Assembly: GCF_000247815.1 (NCBI RefSeq)
Contig: NC_021673.1
Span: 110,290,766-110,354,765, forward strand
Source: Ficedula albicollis
Taxonomy: Eukaryota; Chordata; Aves; Passeriformes; Muscicapidae
Reading direction: 5' to 3'
Length of the DNA stretch: 64,000 nt
The notes beneath the pieces were generated by a model. It worked only from the letters and a program-made list of their open reading frames with translations. It made no database searches and was not told where the DNA came from. This document shows, piece by piece, positions 1 to 14,310 of the stretch (the stretch's first letter is position 1; every line of letters begins with the position of its first letter). The position numbers were made by a program, and so were the translations under genes.

Positions 1-3000
1 AGAAACACAAATTAATTAGAAACAGAACACAAGGTATAGCAAATTTTGATCCTAAATATGCCTCTTCTGACTTAATATACAATAAACTGTGTATACTAAG
101 ATTTAGTTCTGCAGCCAGCACTACAAACCAGCCAGCCAGAGCACTTCAGCACTGCCTTAGTTTTAACCACATGAAAAGTCCCTCTTGACTTCAGAGTCTA
201 CTCAGGTGTCACAAGCTAAGCACAAGCTCCACAGAGGGAAAAAAATCAGCCACAGTAAATCACAAGCCTCATTTATTAGCTCTGAGGGCCTACATCCTGT
301 AGATGTAGATGGAGGAAGCAAGAATATAAGGCATGGATATTGGTGCCACTGAGAGCCTCTGAGTTCCAAACCTGGCTTTGCACAAGCCAGTGCTTGTGCT
401 TTCTTCTGTTATGCCTCTTGATCAGCATTCATTCGTATTCCTCATTCTCTTCATTATTTGCTGGTTGGTTTCCAAGCTTTGTTTTTGCCCTTCCCTGGGA
501 GGACCTTTTGTAAGAGGTTATACCCTCTCTCCCCTTGCTACTAAGTGGAGATGCACAGAATTGCCCTCTGCATCAGCAAATTGCAGAAATGGTTTGAGAT
601 GTTACTCAGTACACTGCAGATCAAGTAGAGGTTCTTTAGTCACCCAAAAAAACCAAACCAAACCAAAACAAAAAAACTTAAAGGAACTTGGTAGCCTCTG
701 TTTTAAACAGGCATCTCAATTTTGTCCACAGAACCTTTGGGTATTATAGCTAGGAACTGCATTTTTTTATATGTCATTTTTCAAGTCCCATTACACACTG
801 AGACTTACTGAGTGTCCCTACAACATTTTTCTTCAGGTATATTTTCCTCAAGCCAGCAAAACCCAAGCCATGTCTGAAAAAAACACCCACAAAACCAACC
901 TTGCTAAAACTCCCAAATCCACTCCAGTAGCCCAAGACAAAACCAACCCACCATTACTGCACTATAATGCTATGATTCTGCTTCACAAGAGGTCAAGGAA
1001 AAATAAAATAAATAAATTGTTAGTAGCTGAAAGGGTAACAACATATGCCAATTCAGTTTCACATGAAAAAGTAGCTTCTTCTCTCAGTAGTGGAAAGAAG
1101 ATACTCTCATAGGTCAGTCAAAGAGTCCCTGACCAAAAGCTGGATTTTCAGCAACAACAGCAAATATCTGAAACTGTTCAGCAAAAGAAAAGCATGAACA
1201 CAGTAGGGGAGGTAAAAGGAGAAAGAAAAGTCAAGAGGAGAAGTCAAAAGAGATGTGATTCTTAATAATAAGACATTAAAAAAATCATGATGTTAAAAAT
1301 AATCATGATAGAGACTGCTCCCGAAGAAAATGCACCCAAATGAAAGGGAATACAATGCAGCAGCGCTTGAAATTGGGGAATACTAAAGCAAATGCTGACG
1401 AACAAGCAGTGACAAAAGAGGAACAACAATGTTCAGCCTGAATTGGAATCAAAGCAATTTGAATCACCGTGTTTACTCTCCCTTTTTTTCTCTTCCCTTT
1501 TGTTTTATTAAATAAGCCTCTTCTGCTTATTCCAAAGGATAAGAAAAAAACATTCAACCTTTCAGACATCTGTGAAACTGAAAACTCGGTGAGGCCATCC
1601 AGGAACACTGTGGATATGTGGAACAATGTTCAGCGAACAAAATGGATTTGCTCAGACTTCTGTGAATGTCATTGATCTCCACAAAAATGAAAACATTAAG
1701 ATTAATGATAGCATCATTAGTGTTACACCACCAAATAGATCAGGAGACCCTTGAACAGATTTTAGAGAGAGGAGCTGCTCTTATTCTGTTTCCTTCTATT
1801 TAAGACACGTGGCTAGTGGCGTCATGCCAACAGGTAACGAGCAATTTAGGAAGTGGATCACCTGGCTGGTGCAATTCCTCCAAGAGCCTAGGGATCCTGA
1901 GGGCATTTTGCAACACAGCAGTTGCTAATTGAAGCACAGGGATACCTCTTTCACTCATGGAAGTACAGAGCACTTCAGCACTACTCAGAGATACACGCTG
2001 TAATGTGCTCTGGCAGCTGAGGCAGAGGGCAGAGAGGGCCAAACACGCATGCACGCACTGATAATGCAAGAAATCCCACTCATAATTCCCTCTGCACTCC
2101 TCAGCCAAATAAGTCTCCTCGCTCTTTTCAGTTCTGTAAGAGAAAAAGACTCAGAACTATGATTCATACAAAAAGGCGTAAAGGATGCCGCTTCACACAC
2201 ATCACTGTGCCTCAAAATTCAAGTAAGACTTACAGCACTTTCTCAGTTAAGTTACAAAAGAGACAGAGACATTCCAGGACACACAGGACTTCTGAAAATT
2301 TAAACTAGGTAATGTGTAATTAACATGTAAGCAGTATTTCAATACTAATTATTCAGAGGGCATAGAATTTAATTACACTTTCTTCTATTTATTGCTATTC
2401 CATCTACCTTTACAAACACAATGGCTTCTGGAGAATAACCTCACATAAAAATTTTCAAATCTGGCTTTAGTTAATGTGCAGCTATATATCTTTTTTAAAA
2501 AAACAATTGTTTTTTTAAAAACAAAACAATTTTTAATTGCAGAACTATTTTGCTTGTTTAGATGTATTGTGTTTCTGAGCTGCCTTATGCAACAAAATCT
2601 TATGCATTTGCAAAATTGCAGTGCACAGCTGTTTTGTTACTTATACTCCATCTTAAAATTGACTGGCTGTAAAATGAAGTTTGTCTGCAAACAACCATTT
2701 CTGAACTCATTTAAGTTTACAGAACCCCCTATGAAATTCTCTCTTATTTGAGCTGAAAATGTGATTCACCAGTAAAATAAGTGCTACACTAAAACTGCAG
2801 TGCAGGAAGAAAGGGGCATTTTACTTTCATTCTTTTCTTGCTGGGTGGTTTTCAACCAAAAACATAAAAAATATTTAAGGGCAAAAGATCCAGGGAAACA
2901 CAGCTGACTCAAGCTAGAAGGTCAGTAAAGCTAAGAAACAGCTGCATGAATGTCTTATACTGATTAGAAGCTGTAATTCTCAGAAAATAAATAATTACCC

Positions 3001-6000
3001 AAGATACAAGTCAAACTAGTTCTGTGAACCATTTTTGCGAATTGCACTCTTAAAGAATTAAAAGCACCAAAAGCTGTTTGCATAACCAGTTAGTTAGGAT
3101 AGGCTGCAAGCAGGGAGTTAAGAGATTTCATTCAGCAAAACCAGAGATAAAGGGCACCATCAGGTAAATGTCAGGTAAATCCGTGTCACAACTTATGGTG
3201 ATTTCAAAAAGAGGAGTCTTGGATCTCAAGAGTCAGGATGGTATTTATTTCCTAACCAGAAATTCTTTCTCTAATACTAGAGAGGCATGTTAGAGAAATC
3301 TCTCACAAACTATGGATTTGGTCGTTTATTTAAACAAAAAAAAAAAAAAAAAAGAAAATGAAAGAACTGTCTTTATGTCTGTGTCGTCACATTAAGTGAT
3401 ATATTCATAAGGGGCTGAGGAGATGTTGAAGGTGGCACCAATTCAGGTGACAACTGAGGTGAAAGGAGGCAGGGGAACCTTACAGAAGCAATTTTCCAAA
3501 GCAGAATGCTCTCAGCTCTAGACAAAGCAAATACTGAGGCCTGATATGTTGCAGGAGGGAATTTCAGCTAATGAGGGACAAGCCTCAGAAGGATAAATCA
3601 GAGATCCCCTGCTACACCATAAAATGCCATAACACACCTACACCAAGATCTTTGTGTAGTAAGTTCAGGTGGCAGTGGTTAGAGAAAAAAGCAACAATTT
3701 TCTTTTGAAAGGAGTCTGGACTTAAATAGACATCCTTGCTAAATAAAAAAACCCACCATACTTTAACAGTAGGCTACCAGCTGTGAACAAACCAAGGAAC
3801 TGCCTATTAAATGCAAAAATCTGCCCTCTCTGTTTTGGCAACAAAACCTGGAATACTACCAGGCACTAAAGATTTAGACTGTGTAAAGGAAAAAAAAGTG
3901 AAAACCAAAATGATTGCTGATGGATGTTAGCCCATGCTAAATGGGCTAAAAATGCATCAGGACGGCTACAAGGAGCTACAATCAGCAGCTAACCTTTCAC
4001 AGCCTCTCCCCTACAACTTCTGCAACACACTGAAAGGTCCACATTGTCACTGAGCAGCAAATATAAATACACACTATCCAATGGATGGGAACAAACATCT
4101 CTATGGATTTCACACAGAAGACAGGGCATGACTGGTATAATTAAGTAATTTGAAAACTGAAAAAAAGCAGGTTAGGCAGGTTTTAAAGCCCAGGACAGAA
4201 ATCTGTGCTTCTGCATTGTAATAGGCTATTTCTTCTCTAAAGGCAAATGTTTATGATATTATGCCAGTCCATGGGATTGTCTCAAGATAACTAGTTCTTC
4301 TGCATTCAGCACACAAATACATTACTCCATTTTATTCCTATACAAACAGCAATTTCCCACTATTATGAAATGAGCATACAATGAAACTCATATTCACCCT
4401 ACTCCCACAGTGCCTCTTTATACTGAATGAATACAAAATGTGAAGGAATTGAGCTTGTGTGGCCAACTCATATTCTAACACCTTTCAAGTGCTTGAAAAG
4501 TAAATGTCTCCAACATTTTATAAATATATAACATTCAAATATGTATAGAGAAAATTCAGAGTCCTCTTATTTTTGCATATATACACAAGTTATATATGTT
4601 ATATATATGAAGTTTTAAGAAAAAGCTAAAAACAGTGCCATTTAAGACAAAACATCCATTGCAGCGTCTCCTTTTCCCTGCTAGAAAACTGTAATTATAA
4701 GCTTAATGCCATATCCAATGTTTTGTGTATTTTTTAAGTAAAGCACTCAATACAAAAGTCCATTTCAGGCCTAAAAACCTTGGTATGGTGCTATAAAGCC
4801 ATTAACTCTATGTTAAATTACACTACATTTCATTTATACTACATTTCATTTTAGCTGTGATGACCCAGTAATTACTACTGATTGTTTCTGATCTCTCACA
4901 TATTAAAAAGCATGGCTGGTGAATTAGTGATGATAACCAATAATAAGAAGCAAGAGCATTTACACTTTTTCTTTGTACACCATTCAATTATTAGTTAAAA
5001 AATTCATTACGCTCTGTATTTTACAACATAAGGCAGATATAACCCACTAAATATATATTTTACTTTCTCTCCTTTTTTCAACAGAGATCACAAGATATTA
5101 TCATATTACCTTTTCTCTCTCACTGCACTGCCAGGCTCTGGCCAGCCAATTCTGAATTTGCTTTCACTTTCAGACATTTATCTGCATACAGTTAGGTGAA
5201 AGGTATTATTAATCATATCCTGTTGCTAGGCTACCTGGAGATGTTCATTTAAGCTTAATGTTTCTCTTTGTTATAAAGTGCCATGAGGAACACACAGATC
5301 TGAGACAAGAAAACTACTTTGCAGAAGCTGCTTAAAACATGAAAAAAATCAAGGCTCTCATAACACAATATGTGTTAACAAGAAAAATAATTTTTAAAAA
5401 CCCCATTACAGTCTACAGTTTGCATAGTAGAGCTTCATTTTAACATGAAACTTTTAGATAACTGATGCACATGTACCTTTTAGATAACTGATGCACAATA
5501 AGAATTAAAACTGAGGTTTAGTGTTCAGCCTCAGCTGTTGGAAGAGCTTTAAAGACACTACAATGTCTTAATTAGAAATAATTCTGCAATGACAGCATTA
5601 TCTAATATTCAATGAAATAAACAGAAATGTACAAATTACACACAATTTAATGAAAAATACCATATATGTCCATGTAAATTGGCAAATTATTTATGAGGTT
5701 TTTGGTCCAAGCTTATGTGAAGATCCACACCACTGCATAAAGATTCATATCCACTTATATCTGCCACATATAGGAAGAGTTACCACGGACTTGACATGGG
5801 CTTAAGTCACATGCTAAAAGGGTCTTGTAACAAGAGATGGAGCATCACAAACGTGAGATGTGACTTTAATGGCTCTTTTAACCTAGTGAGTAGCAGTCGC
5901 TCAGTGGAATTGGAAAACATGAAGCAAAACCCTAGCAAAGACAAGGCCATGTATAATTTTACTCCAAGACAACAGGATGAAGTTCTCTGAGTCTCTCAAG

Positions 6001-6238
6001 ATCTCTATACAACCAGCTATCTCTTTTAAAAATCTGCAAAAGGCCTTGTCTGTGTTGCAGCTTTAATCACGTTATGGAACTAAAGCAAGACAGTCCAAAT
6101 TGTTTCCCTTCCACTCTGCTCCAGCTTGTCTAAAAAAAGCCTGGACATACTTGAATGACTTTTCAAGTATTTTGGAATACTGATACTCATTTTAATTCTC
6201 TGTAAGATCCCTTTCCAGTACTGAAGATAGAAAGCATT
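1..6238. other. AT-rich non-coding stretch, no gene seen
   Basis: No reading frame here has recognisable protein content. Visible structure is limited to a perfect 30-bp A/T palindrome at 2492-2521, a poly-A run near 3337-3352, a TA-rich patch around 4520-4610, and a short direct repeat of about 20 bp at 5451 and 5478 (period about 27). The stretch is interpreted as intron. Confidence 0.55.
2492..2521. repeat. Perfect 30-bp A/T palindrome
   Basis: Five T, seven A, the six-base palindrome CAATTG, seven T and five A read identically on both strands. The arms are 15 bp with no spacer, so the sequence could extrude as a cruciform or fold as a hairpin. A second A-rich/T-rich half follows directly (2522-2540) but does not extend the symmetry. 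Confidence 0.85.
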
Positions 6239-6351
6239 CACTTTGAGAGAATCAATATCTGGTGCACACACTCATTTGGAAATTTGGGTTGTAAACTCAC
6301 TTTGAGAGAATCAATATCTAGTGCACACACTCATTTGGAAATTTGGGTTGT
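6239..6351. repeat. Local tandem duplication, period 59 bp
   Basis: A unit beginning CACTTTGAGAGAATC and ending GGGTTGTA occurs twice, at about 6239 and 6298, with one visible substitution (CTGGTGC versus CTAGTGC). The near-identity indicates a recent duplication or an assembly duplication. Confidence 0.85.
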
Positions 6352-8864
6352 AGCCCTTAAAAACATATAAGCAGCAGCCCCCACTCAGCATGGTGGTGCC
6401 TCCTAACTTCCTAATCCACCCACTCTGTTAAAATGCAAAAATTCTGAATACCAGTATAGATTGGCAAATCTTCTCTGTTTCTGGGGAAAGTAAGCTGTCT
6501 TCTCAGGTTTTGACCTACAAGCTAACATAGTACTTTGACAAATTGACAGTAAGCAGTGTTACAGAGTTTTCAATACAGAATCCTGGCTTGGATTCTGGTT
6601 ATCACCAGAAGCACACATGGGTGCTAGAATGAAAGTAGTCTTCCAACTCTACAGAGTTAAGAAAACATAAAATTACTTCCAGAGACCAGCAGTGACACTG
6701 GACTCCTTTTCTAACTCCCACTACCTTGGTGCTTTCCAAGTAACAACTGCAAGCAATGCTCTTCACGTGAAAAAGAGGTGCAAAATACTTCTGCAAGACA
6801 TTACTGCAGTGCATGGATATGTCAGCAAAAAAAGTGTACAAAAATGGCTGTAGTAGAGAAGAGTAAGTGATTTTTCAGTTTCTTTATTAGAGACATTATT
6901 TCAAATTAACTTTCGTTTCTGCACTAACATTACAGACATAGAAAAGTTTGCATTCAGCATTTTTGAAGCATTAAGCATGGGATTTTTAAGCCCGTAAGTA
7001 GAGATTTTTTTTTTTAAAAGCTGGATCTATGGCATTGGGGTTTGAAGTATGTTCTGGTCAGCTTAAGAAGAATTTGTTTCAATCAGTATTCAATTATATT
7101 TATTCTTTATGGAGAAAGACAATAAAATGTTGCCCAAAACAAACCTAAAAGCCAGCAGGTACACTTCCAGCACCAAATCTGGTTTAAGATTTCTAACTGC
7201 AGTCGTGTTTTCCTATGAGAAGGGTTGAGATGAAGCCAAACAGACAATGCTGAGGACAAAGCTAGTGCTGCTGATACCATCATAAGATCCAGGACCTGTA
7301 CCTTTGTCACTGTTTTTTATAGTAAATTTTGTACCAGAAAACTGTTTCTTCAATGAAGATCTATTTTGCCTAAAATCTTACACTTAAATGGTTTCATACT
7401 GTGGCATTTTTAAAAAATTCAAGGAAGTTTTCTTAAAAAAGTTCAAGGAAGACAAGGTTCAGCTTCATTTAGAAGACCAAGCACTTCTTCAGGGAGAGAA
7501 AAACAAAAGTGCTACTGCTCTAGGTTTACCAGACTATGCATTCTGGTTTGGTGGTTTTGCTTCAATAATGCTTTGTAGCAGTAGCAGTAATAACTCCATA
7601 TTGCCATCCAGCTGGGTAGGGGAATTAAAAAAAAAACAAACTCAAACCAAAACATGCTTTCTTGAAATGAGCTACAATTACAAAAAAGACTCATTTTTAG
7701 TTATCACAGTTTTATTAAATAAAAAGTGTAACAAAATACCCCACTTGTAAGAGTAAAAAAGGATAGCTGTAAATGTATAATCTCATTTTAGTTTTGAAGT
7801 TGGCAACAAATGCATTATGGCATTTATATCTCACCAGGAAGAAAAGAAAATTAAAGAAATACATACTTTTAAAATTGTGCTGTGCCTGGTGTTCTGATAA
7901 CCTCTACTGCCACACTTATGGTGTGAAACAGGTCTGGTCCACATGCCCTGATCCCTCAGCTCTCATAATAGGAACGAATTCCATGCTTCAGTACTGCATA
8001 GGGAGATCCTTACAGCATAGATAACAGACCTACCTTTTAATTTCATATTTTTTCCTGAGTTTCCACTCACACTCTGATATTTTATCCTTTTTTTTTTTTC
8101 TTGGCCTTCCTTTTCTGAAATGCTGCCTCTGTTTTTCCCACCAGAAGTACTGGACAGGTCAGCTGATCTTTAAAAAGCCAAAGAATAATTCTTGCTGGTA
8201 TAGAGGGCAACCAGCCTCGATCCAGGGTAAAACTTTTTAAAGTTTTACAACATTAAAGTTAGAGGCTGCTCCCCCCCACACTGCTTCTTGTGTGGGGAAA
8301 GCTAAACATAGCTTTTATTGAAAAGGATTTACTAGTTTGGAGAATGGAACCCTAAGATTTTGTATGCAGGTCTTACACCTAAATTTTTCTTTGCTTTTGC
8401 TACCATGCCATCTTACAGCTGTGGGAGCTGTTTCCTCAGTAAGACATTAGGGTGGCAGAGATGGAGAGCACTTCAAAGAGCTTGGTGATACCAAGAAACA
8501 TCAGTTTGTCATGAAGCAGCAATGTCAACAGGGTAGCATCCTGGTGTCAGGCACCCCAACTAAAGCATGCAGGGCAGATTCAGTCAAGGATACATTTTCT
8601 GCAGCCTCAGCATGCCCAAACAAATAGAGAGAAAGCAGAGGATAGTTTCCTCCCCAGCCAGGAGAGAACTTCTCCTCCTTCAGTGCCCTCCGTGGGGACC
8701 ATGCCAGTGAAGTGCTGCTGTAGGAGGTGTCACATGGAGTCCTCTGCAGCTCATGAACAATTGGGGTAACTTCTATATCCCTCCAGAACTGCTCCACTTA
8801 TGGCCAGGGGCTTCTCAAAAAAACATCCCTCAATCAACTGCATGTGAGAGCAATTTAAAGCTAA

Positions 8865-9000
8865 CTGAAATTAATTTCCTAATGAGCAGGTAGTTCTTTA
8901 AGAACCTAAACACATCACACCTGCTATTTCACCTAATGAGATTAATTATTAATGGATTAATGAGTAATCTTCCTACTGCTCGTAATTTTAACAGCCAGAC
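8865..9000. promoter_or_regulatory. Candidate homeodomain/E-box motif cluster (possible conserved non-coding element)
   Basis: Within about 130 bp there are repeated TAAT/ATTA cores, including TTAATTATTAATGGATTAAT, a CACCTG E-box, two CCTAATGAG copies, and an inverted pair AGCAGGT/ACCTGCT. Such density of homeodomain-type cores is typical of some vertebrate enhancers, but AT-rich DNA produces them by chance. No conservation data are available here, so this is a weak regulatory call. Confidence 0.2.
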
Positions 9001-11852
9001 CTTTTTACTCCCACACTCTGCTGCTTACAGCACTATGCTGAGCATGCAGTTTTAAGTGATCACTTCTACAATTCAATACCCTGCCCGCAAGGACTCAATT
9101 CTGGGCTAATACCTATTGCATTGAGGTTCTCCACACAAGTAATGATGCCTTATTTTCATGACACCCTTCTCAGCTTACAACTGACATTCAACTTTTTGGT
9201 GTTCAGCCAAAAATGACAACTTGCTGTTTCCTAAGGGCCAAGAACAGCTTTTGTTTCCCAGGCAGCATGGAGACATCTTTCCACCTTTGTTGCTCTTTAT
9301 ACTCCTCAAACATAATTCTGCTTCCTGTAACAATGCATTCAGTCTTTGCACACAAGCCCTTTCCTTGTGAGTAGGCTTTGTTTAACACATTCCCATTTCT
9401 CCTTTAGTACATTTCAGATCTAATCCCATTGCTCTTCCCTTGGATGTACAGGAGCCACAGCACCTCCTGTCCTGCTAGCTCTGTGCATGTGGCTCAGCAT
9501 CTCAAGAAGTCCCAGTTTTCTGTAACAGAAGTAGGATTTTAGCTAATACTACCAGCGTATTTTCCAGAGCTACAGTCCGTGCCCATCTTACAGCAACACC
9601 CAGATATTTTGGCATGCTCCAAGCTTGAGAAGTGTTTCTTTTCTTCTACTTCTAATTGAAAACGAGTTATCTAAAATACAGTTTGTCCTTCTTAACCTTT
9701 GTTATCTTCACCCCTCATGAAATATGTCTCCCCATCTGGAAAACTCCTTCCGCTTGAATTCCACTCTGGTTCCACCTGACAGCATCCCTCTGTATTTTCC
9801 ATCCAAACAACCTCTGTTCCACTGGCTCAAGAGATCTGGCCTTGAGATGTGGCATTTGAGCTCTGATGGCCACGCACAACTGTTCATACCAGAATAATTG
9901 CAGTCTGAGCTGATGATTAATTCCAACCCATAAATGTTTGCTATTAACAGGCAGAGGGCTGTAACAGAACTCTTCCAACATGGCAAAATAAATGAAAAAA
10001 TGATTTTTATCTCTGCAGTACTCTACAAGTATACAAGTTTCAAGACATGCTTTGAAACACACTTTAGCTTCAATTATTGTTAGCTGCAAAACATGAAGGT
10101 CATAGCATGGACTATACATCTTCAAAATGTTTATTAAAGTAGCACTGGTGAATAACTTAATTAGTCATAGCTGCAGCTATTTTTCTCCCGATTATTTTCT
10201 TCTCTTCAAATATTTTCAGATTCAGAGCCATTTTTTTGGTATTCCTCTGTAGCATTTCTATATTTCATTAATAGTAATGAAAATGCATAAGATTTTCAAC
10301 TTTTCTAGGAATTTTTCCATAATAGCATCCACCAATCTGTGCATCAAACAAGTGAAAAAAAATAGGACTCAGTCTGTTTAAAAGTACTTTTAAAAGCAAA
10401 TTTCAAAACCCAACACATATGTTGCTGATACCAGCCTTCAGGTGACATTTGAAACTCTGCTGAAAATCAAATATGCCAGTTGTAAATAAGTGCTATCAAC
10501 AAACTTCTATAGTGTTCTACAAAAATTTCCAAGCAGAGAGTTTTCACTGCTGCTATAGCAAAACCCACAGAAATTGAGAAAAACCAACTCCAAAAAATAA
10601 AGTACTGCAAAAATACTACTCTAAAAACAGTATATATAAATTAGAAGCAAACTTTCCAACACAGTCCCCTATAGACTGTTGAAGACATTCGAACAAGTAT
10701 ATAGGAGAAGAAAAATAAAACAAGAAAAACAACTGACAGAACATTAAGAAATCCACTTTCTATACTATGGCTTAGCTGCTCTCCAAAGAGGGAACGGGCT
10801 CTGATGCCACCTTCTAAAGGAAAGAAGGGACTTCTGACTTGTATTCCTAGGTTTCAACATCCAATTAAGAATTTATCAACCTAAAAACTTTATGTTCATG
10901 TACGGGCAAGCGTGAACTTTGTTGTCTTTTTCTTCTCAGGTTTCTTTTAAACATGTGTGTAAGTTTTTGGATTATTTAGATTTTGGAGTGTCTTGGAAAG
11001 CCTGACTCTCTACTAAGAAGTTTTAACCAAATTACGTATTTTTAAGATTCTACAGTATTGAATGGAGAAATAATTTATGTTTGGAGACACAAAAGGAGTA
11101 AGAATAAAGAATAATTGCTTTGTTTCTATATACCCTCACATTTATGCTCCAATGAAGAGAGCAGAGAAGCTCAGTAACACATGGAGAAGGCAGTACAATA
11201 TAACAAAGCATCTGCAGATAACTCTATCTCCATTTTCTGCTCTTTGGTTTTATAAGGAGTCACAAAAATACTTTATACTTCATTATTTCTATAGCACCTA
11301 TGAGCAAAGTGTGCTCTTTTTTTTCATGTCAGCCAGCCAACCATTAAACTGCCAGAAGTTAAACCTTTTAATATCTTACATTCAGTTCTGCAGGCTCCAT
11401 ACATAAAGTAAGGGTGTGGGAGAACAAACCCTGCCATTACTAGCCAAAAGGAAGAAAGTATAGTTCTGCCTGCCAGCCTCTAACTCTTACATCACTTGCA
11501 ATACTCCACTAATTCTATTTGTTTTTTATAAAGCATTAAAAATACGGCTGAAACTATCTATTGCTTGACAAGTAAGCATGACAAGATAATGAACTATAAC
11601 CACTTGTACACAAAAATAGTGAAAATGCAACAAATCACTGAGCAGTTTTAAGTCATGGATGCACCAGAGGAGAGAAAATGAACCATGAACAGTATGAGCT
11701 AAACCCAAGCTGATCTGGAAAGAAAAGCCAAAAAGTTGGAAAAAAAGTTTTCCATCTCTCACCTACTACTACCAAAAAGATACTCTCTTCACAGTGCCTG
11801 AGATCCTACTGCACAGCCAGGTCAAAGGGCCAAGAAAGAGTGCAAAAAACAA

Positions 11853-11888
11853 CAGTGTGTATTGTGTGTATATGTGTGTATATGTGTA
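11853..11888. repeat. (TG)n/(TA)n-rich microsatellite
   Basis: A short imperfect run of GTGTGTAT units including two copies of GTGTGTATAT. It is an ordinary interrupted dinucleotide repeat. Confidence 0.8.
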
Positions 11889-12025
11889 CCATCTTTAATT
11901 TAATGACAGAGCTAGTTGTCCTGTGCAACAAACCAGGGCTTTATGGTGCCATTGCTTTGGATAGCACACAAGAATACATACAGAGAGCCATGCTTTGTAT
12001 CTTTGACCACTAATAAGAGCATAGC

Positions 12026-12121
12026 TTTTTTTTCCCCACTCTGATTATTGGTATAACTGGACTCCTTTTTTACGTTTTTTTCCCCACTTTGATTATTGGT
12101 ATAACTGGACTCCTTTTTTAC
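12026..12121. repeat. Local tandem duplication, period 48 bp
   Basis: The T-tract followed by CCCCACT(C/T)TGATTATTGG and ending GGACTCCTTTTTTAC is present twice, at about 12026 and 12074, with only a substitution or two. The duplication makes a minus-strand frame look like a repeated peptide, which I treat as an artefact of the repeat. Confidence 0.85.
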
Positions 12122-14310
12122 TTTAGCATATATTGTAAACATTTCCTTTTCAGGTTCTTTTGGTACAAAAGAGCAGCCTAGCAATAAATCATTCCAACAT
12201 TACCTTCAAAAAGGAGGTGGTTTGAGGCTCTTGGGTGCAGATAAGAAAAGCAAAGGAAGTTAATGCATTTAAGCTAACTTGCTCTCCTTTGTTTATTCGT
12301 GCCTATTGGTTCTCAATATTTTCCTTCTCCTTATATATAGCTGTTGGAATTAAAATTATAAGAAAAGAACATTCTGCCTGAGGGATTGCAAGAGAAATGT
12401 GAGAACAAAGAGAAGCAGTGAATCTGACAAGCTCAGATAAAAAGAATACTCAAAGAATTATGGGTGGTAGTTTGGATATTGCAAAACAATATTAACAATC
12501 AAAAATTGTCTCTTGGGATGGTATTTCCTTGATAATAAGTATCTGTAGTCATGTCATATTGATGTGTTGACACAAATTACCATCTCTCACACCGCCTCTT
12601 CCACTGTCTTTACTCCACTCTTTAGAACAATCTTTCATACAATTGAGCAGTTTGTACATCAAGTACATAGAAAACATGAACAAATCAATAAATCTTTATA
12701 TGAGTCTCAAAAAACTCTCATCAAAAATGCATCTACTTTGCTTTTGATAGTGAGAGGCAACAAAAGGAGAAACAGAACATGGCAAAAACTTGTATGCAGA
12801 AAGATTCAGACTCTATGAGGACTCTTAATGCCCCAGATGCAAAATGTTTAAATATTAACATTAAACCTGAGAAGCAAACATAAAACACAGATGATATGTA
12901 AAGAAGAATATATTAAGGTTATGAAACAGCTCGTGGCTAGACCATGGTGATCAGCATTAATCCCTTTAATATAAACAGCACTGAGACATCTCCCACCACA
13001 TCTTTGGTGGGAATAGAGGCTGAAATACAAGACTCTATCCTTTGTATACATTTCTGGCTTAAATGGTTAGTGAACTATATACTGTATTTTCCCACTTCTT
13101 TTGGCTCTTAAATAGGTGAATACTCAAGTTATATACAACTGCCTTACAGGTATTGACATATATTTATTGAAAAATTATAAATTGTGAATTTATTAGATGT
13201 AAGTTTTTTAGTTCAATGTTTAATTTATTATTTTAATTACCTACTCAATTTTACTTAATGTGTTAAATCAATATTTGTTGAGGGTGTTGTTTTTTTTTTT
13301 AAATTTTGCTTTATTAAGCCATATATAAAAGAAACACACAGACCCAGAAAATTTGAGACAGTGAAGAGACTTTGCTTCTAAATGCAGTAAACTGAATACT
13401 CATACTGACAGACTGATGAGTGATAGATCTTAAACTAGGATAAATTGGAAAGTATTCTTATAGTTTAGATTTTATACACCTCCTGTCTGCTTTGCAAACC
13501 GAGCTTCTGATTCTGGATGCAGCGACCCCTGTCATTTACAAGAAATTATTTTATCTGACTAGACAATACCTTTTGATAATACAAATGAATTGGTTAAAAG
13601 AATTTTGTAAGCCATGAAACAAGGGCATAAATCTTGAGCAGTGGCAAAATTCTATCTAAGGATTAAATTTATAATGACATGGATTTTCAGAGTTACTAAG
13701 GAGAAATGGAATAAAGAGAGCTTCCTGCTGCAAGGAATGTTCTCTTGCCTTTGTAAGGAAGGGTCTCAAAGCACACCAAACACTATACAAGCTTCCATTG
13801 AACCTGAAATTCTGCGTCTCTGTTAGCACAGGATTCTAATACTGGAATGAGCCTTCAAAGCAGGACCTAGCATCACCTCTGCTTTGAAGACAGGGACCTA
13901 GGGCACAGGTTTTCTGTATTATTTTCCTAAGAAATCATTGGCAAACTCAGACAGAACCTGTTATCTTCCACCATATCTAGGACCTTGAATGAGAGATCAC
14001 TCCTCATCCCACAGGAGAGGGAGTCAATAGAGTTTGATGGCATAAATCTCTGAATTTCCAGTTTGCCAGGTAAACACATCACATGTAAAGGAAAGGCCAC
14101 CCACCTCCATGAAACAGAAAGAAATTCCTCAATGTATAATGGCTGAAAGAGGGTGAAACACAGCATATAACACTTCTGCTTGCAGCATTTTATGCACCAG
14201 GACCTTTTTTTCCATTATTTTTCTTCTATATTCACAAAACAGTATCTGCACATTTTTGATCAGCACCTGAACTGGTCTTTCAAAAGGATCTTAAAATGTT
14301 AACTAGAACT
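12122..14310. other. Non-coding stretch, no gene seen
   Basis: AT-rich unique-looking sequence between the tandem duplication and the solo LTR. No coding exon, RNA gene or interspersed repeat could be assigned. Confidence 0.5.

Larger units (their letters stand above)
6352..12025. other. Non-coding stretch, no gene seen
   Basis: No recognisable coding exon or interspersed repeat was identified. The longest frame (9715-10125, minus, 136 codons) has no family resemblance, no neighbouring splice logic and unbiased composition. The stretch includes a TAAT-rich patch at 8865-9000 and a TG/TA-rich simple repeat at 11853-11888. Confidence 0.5.

Noticed and set aside
9715..10125. 136-codon minus-strand frame
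   Set aside because: No recognisable domain, no splice or promoter context, and ordinary intronic base composition.
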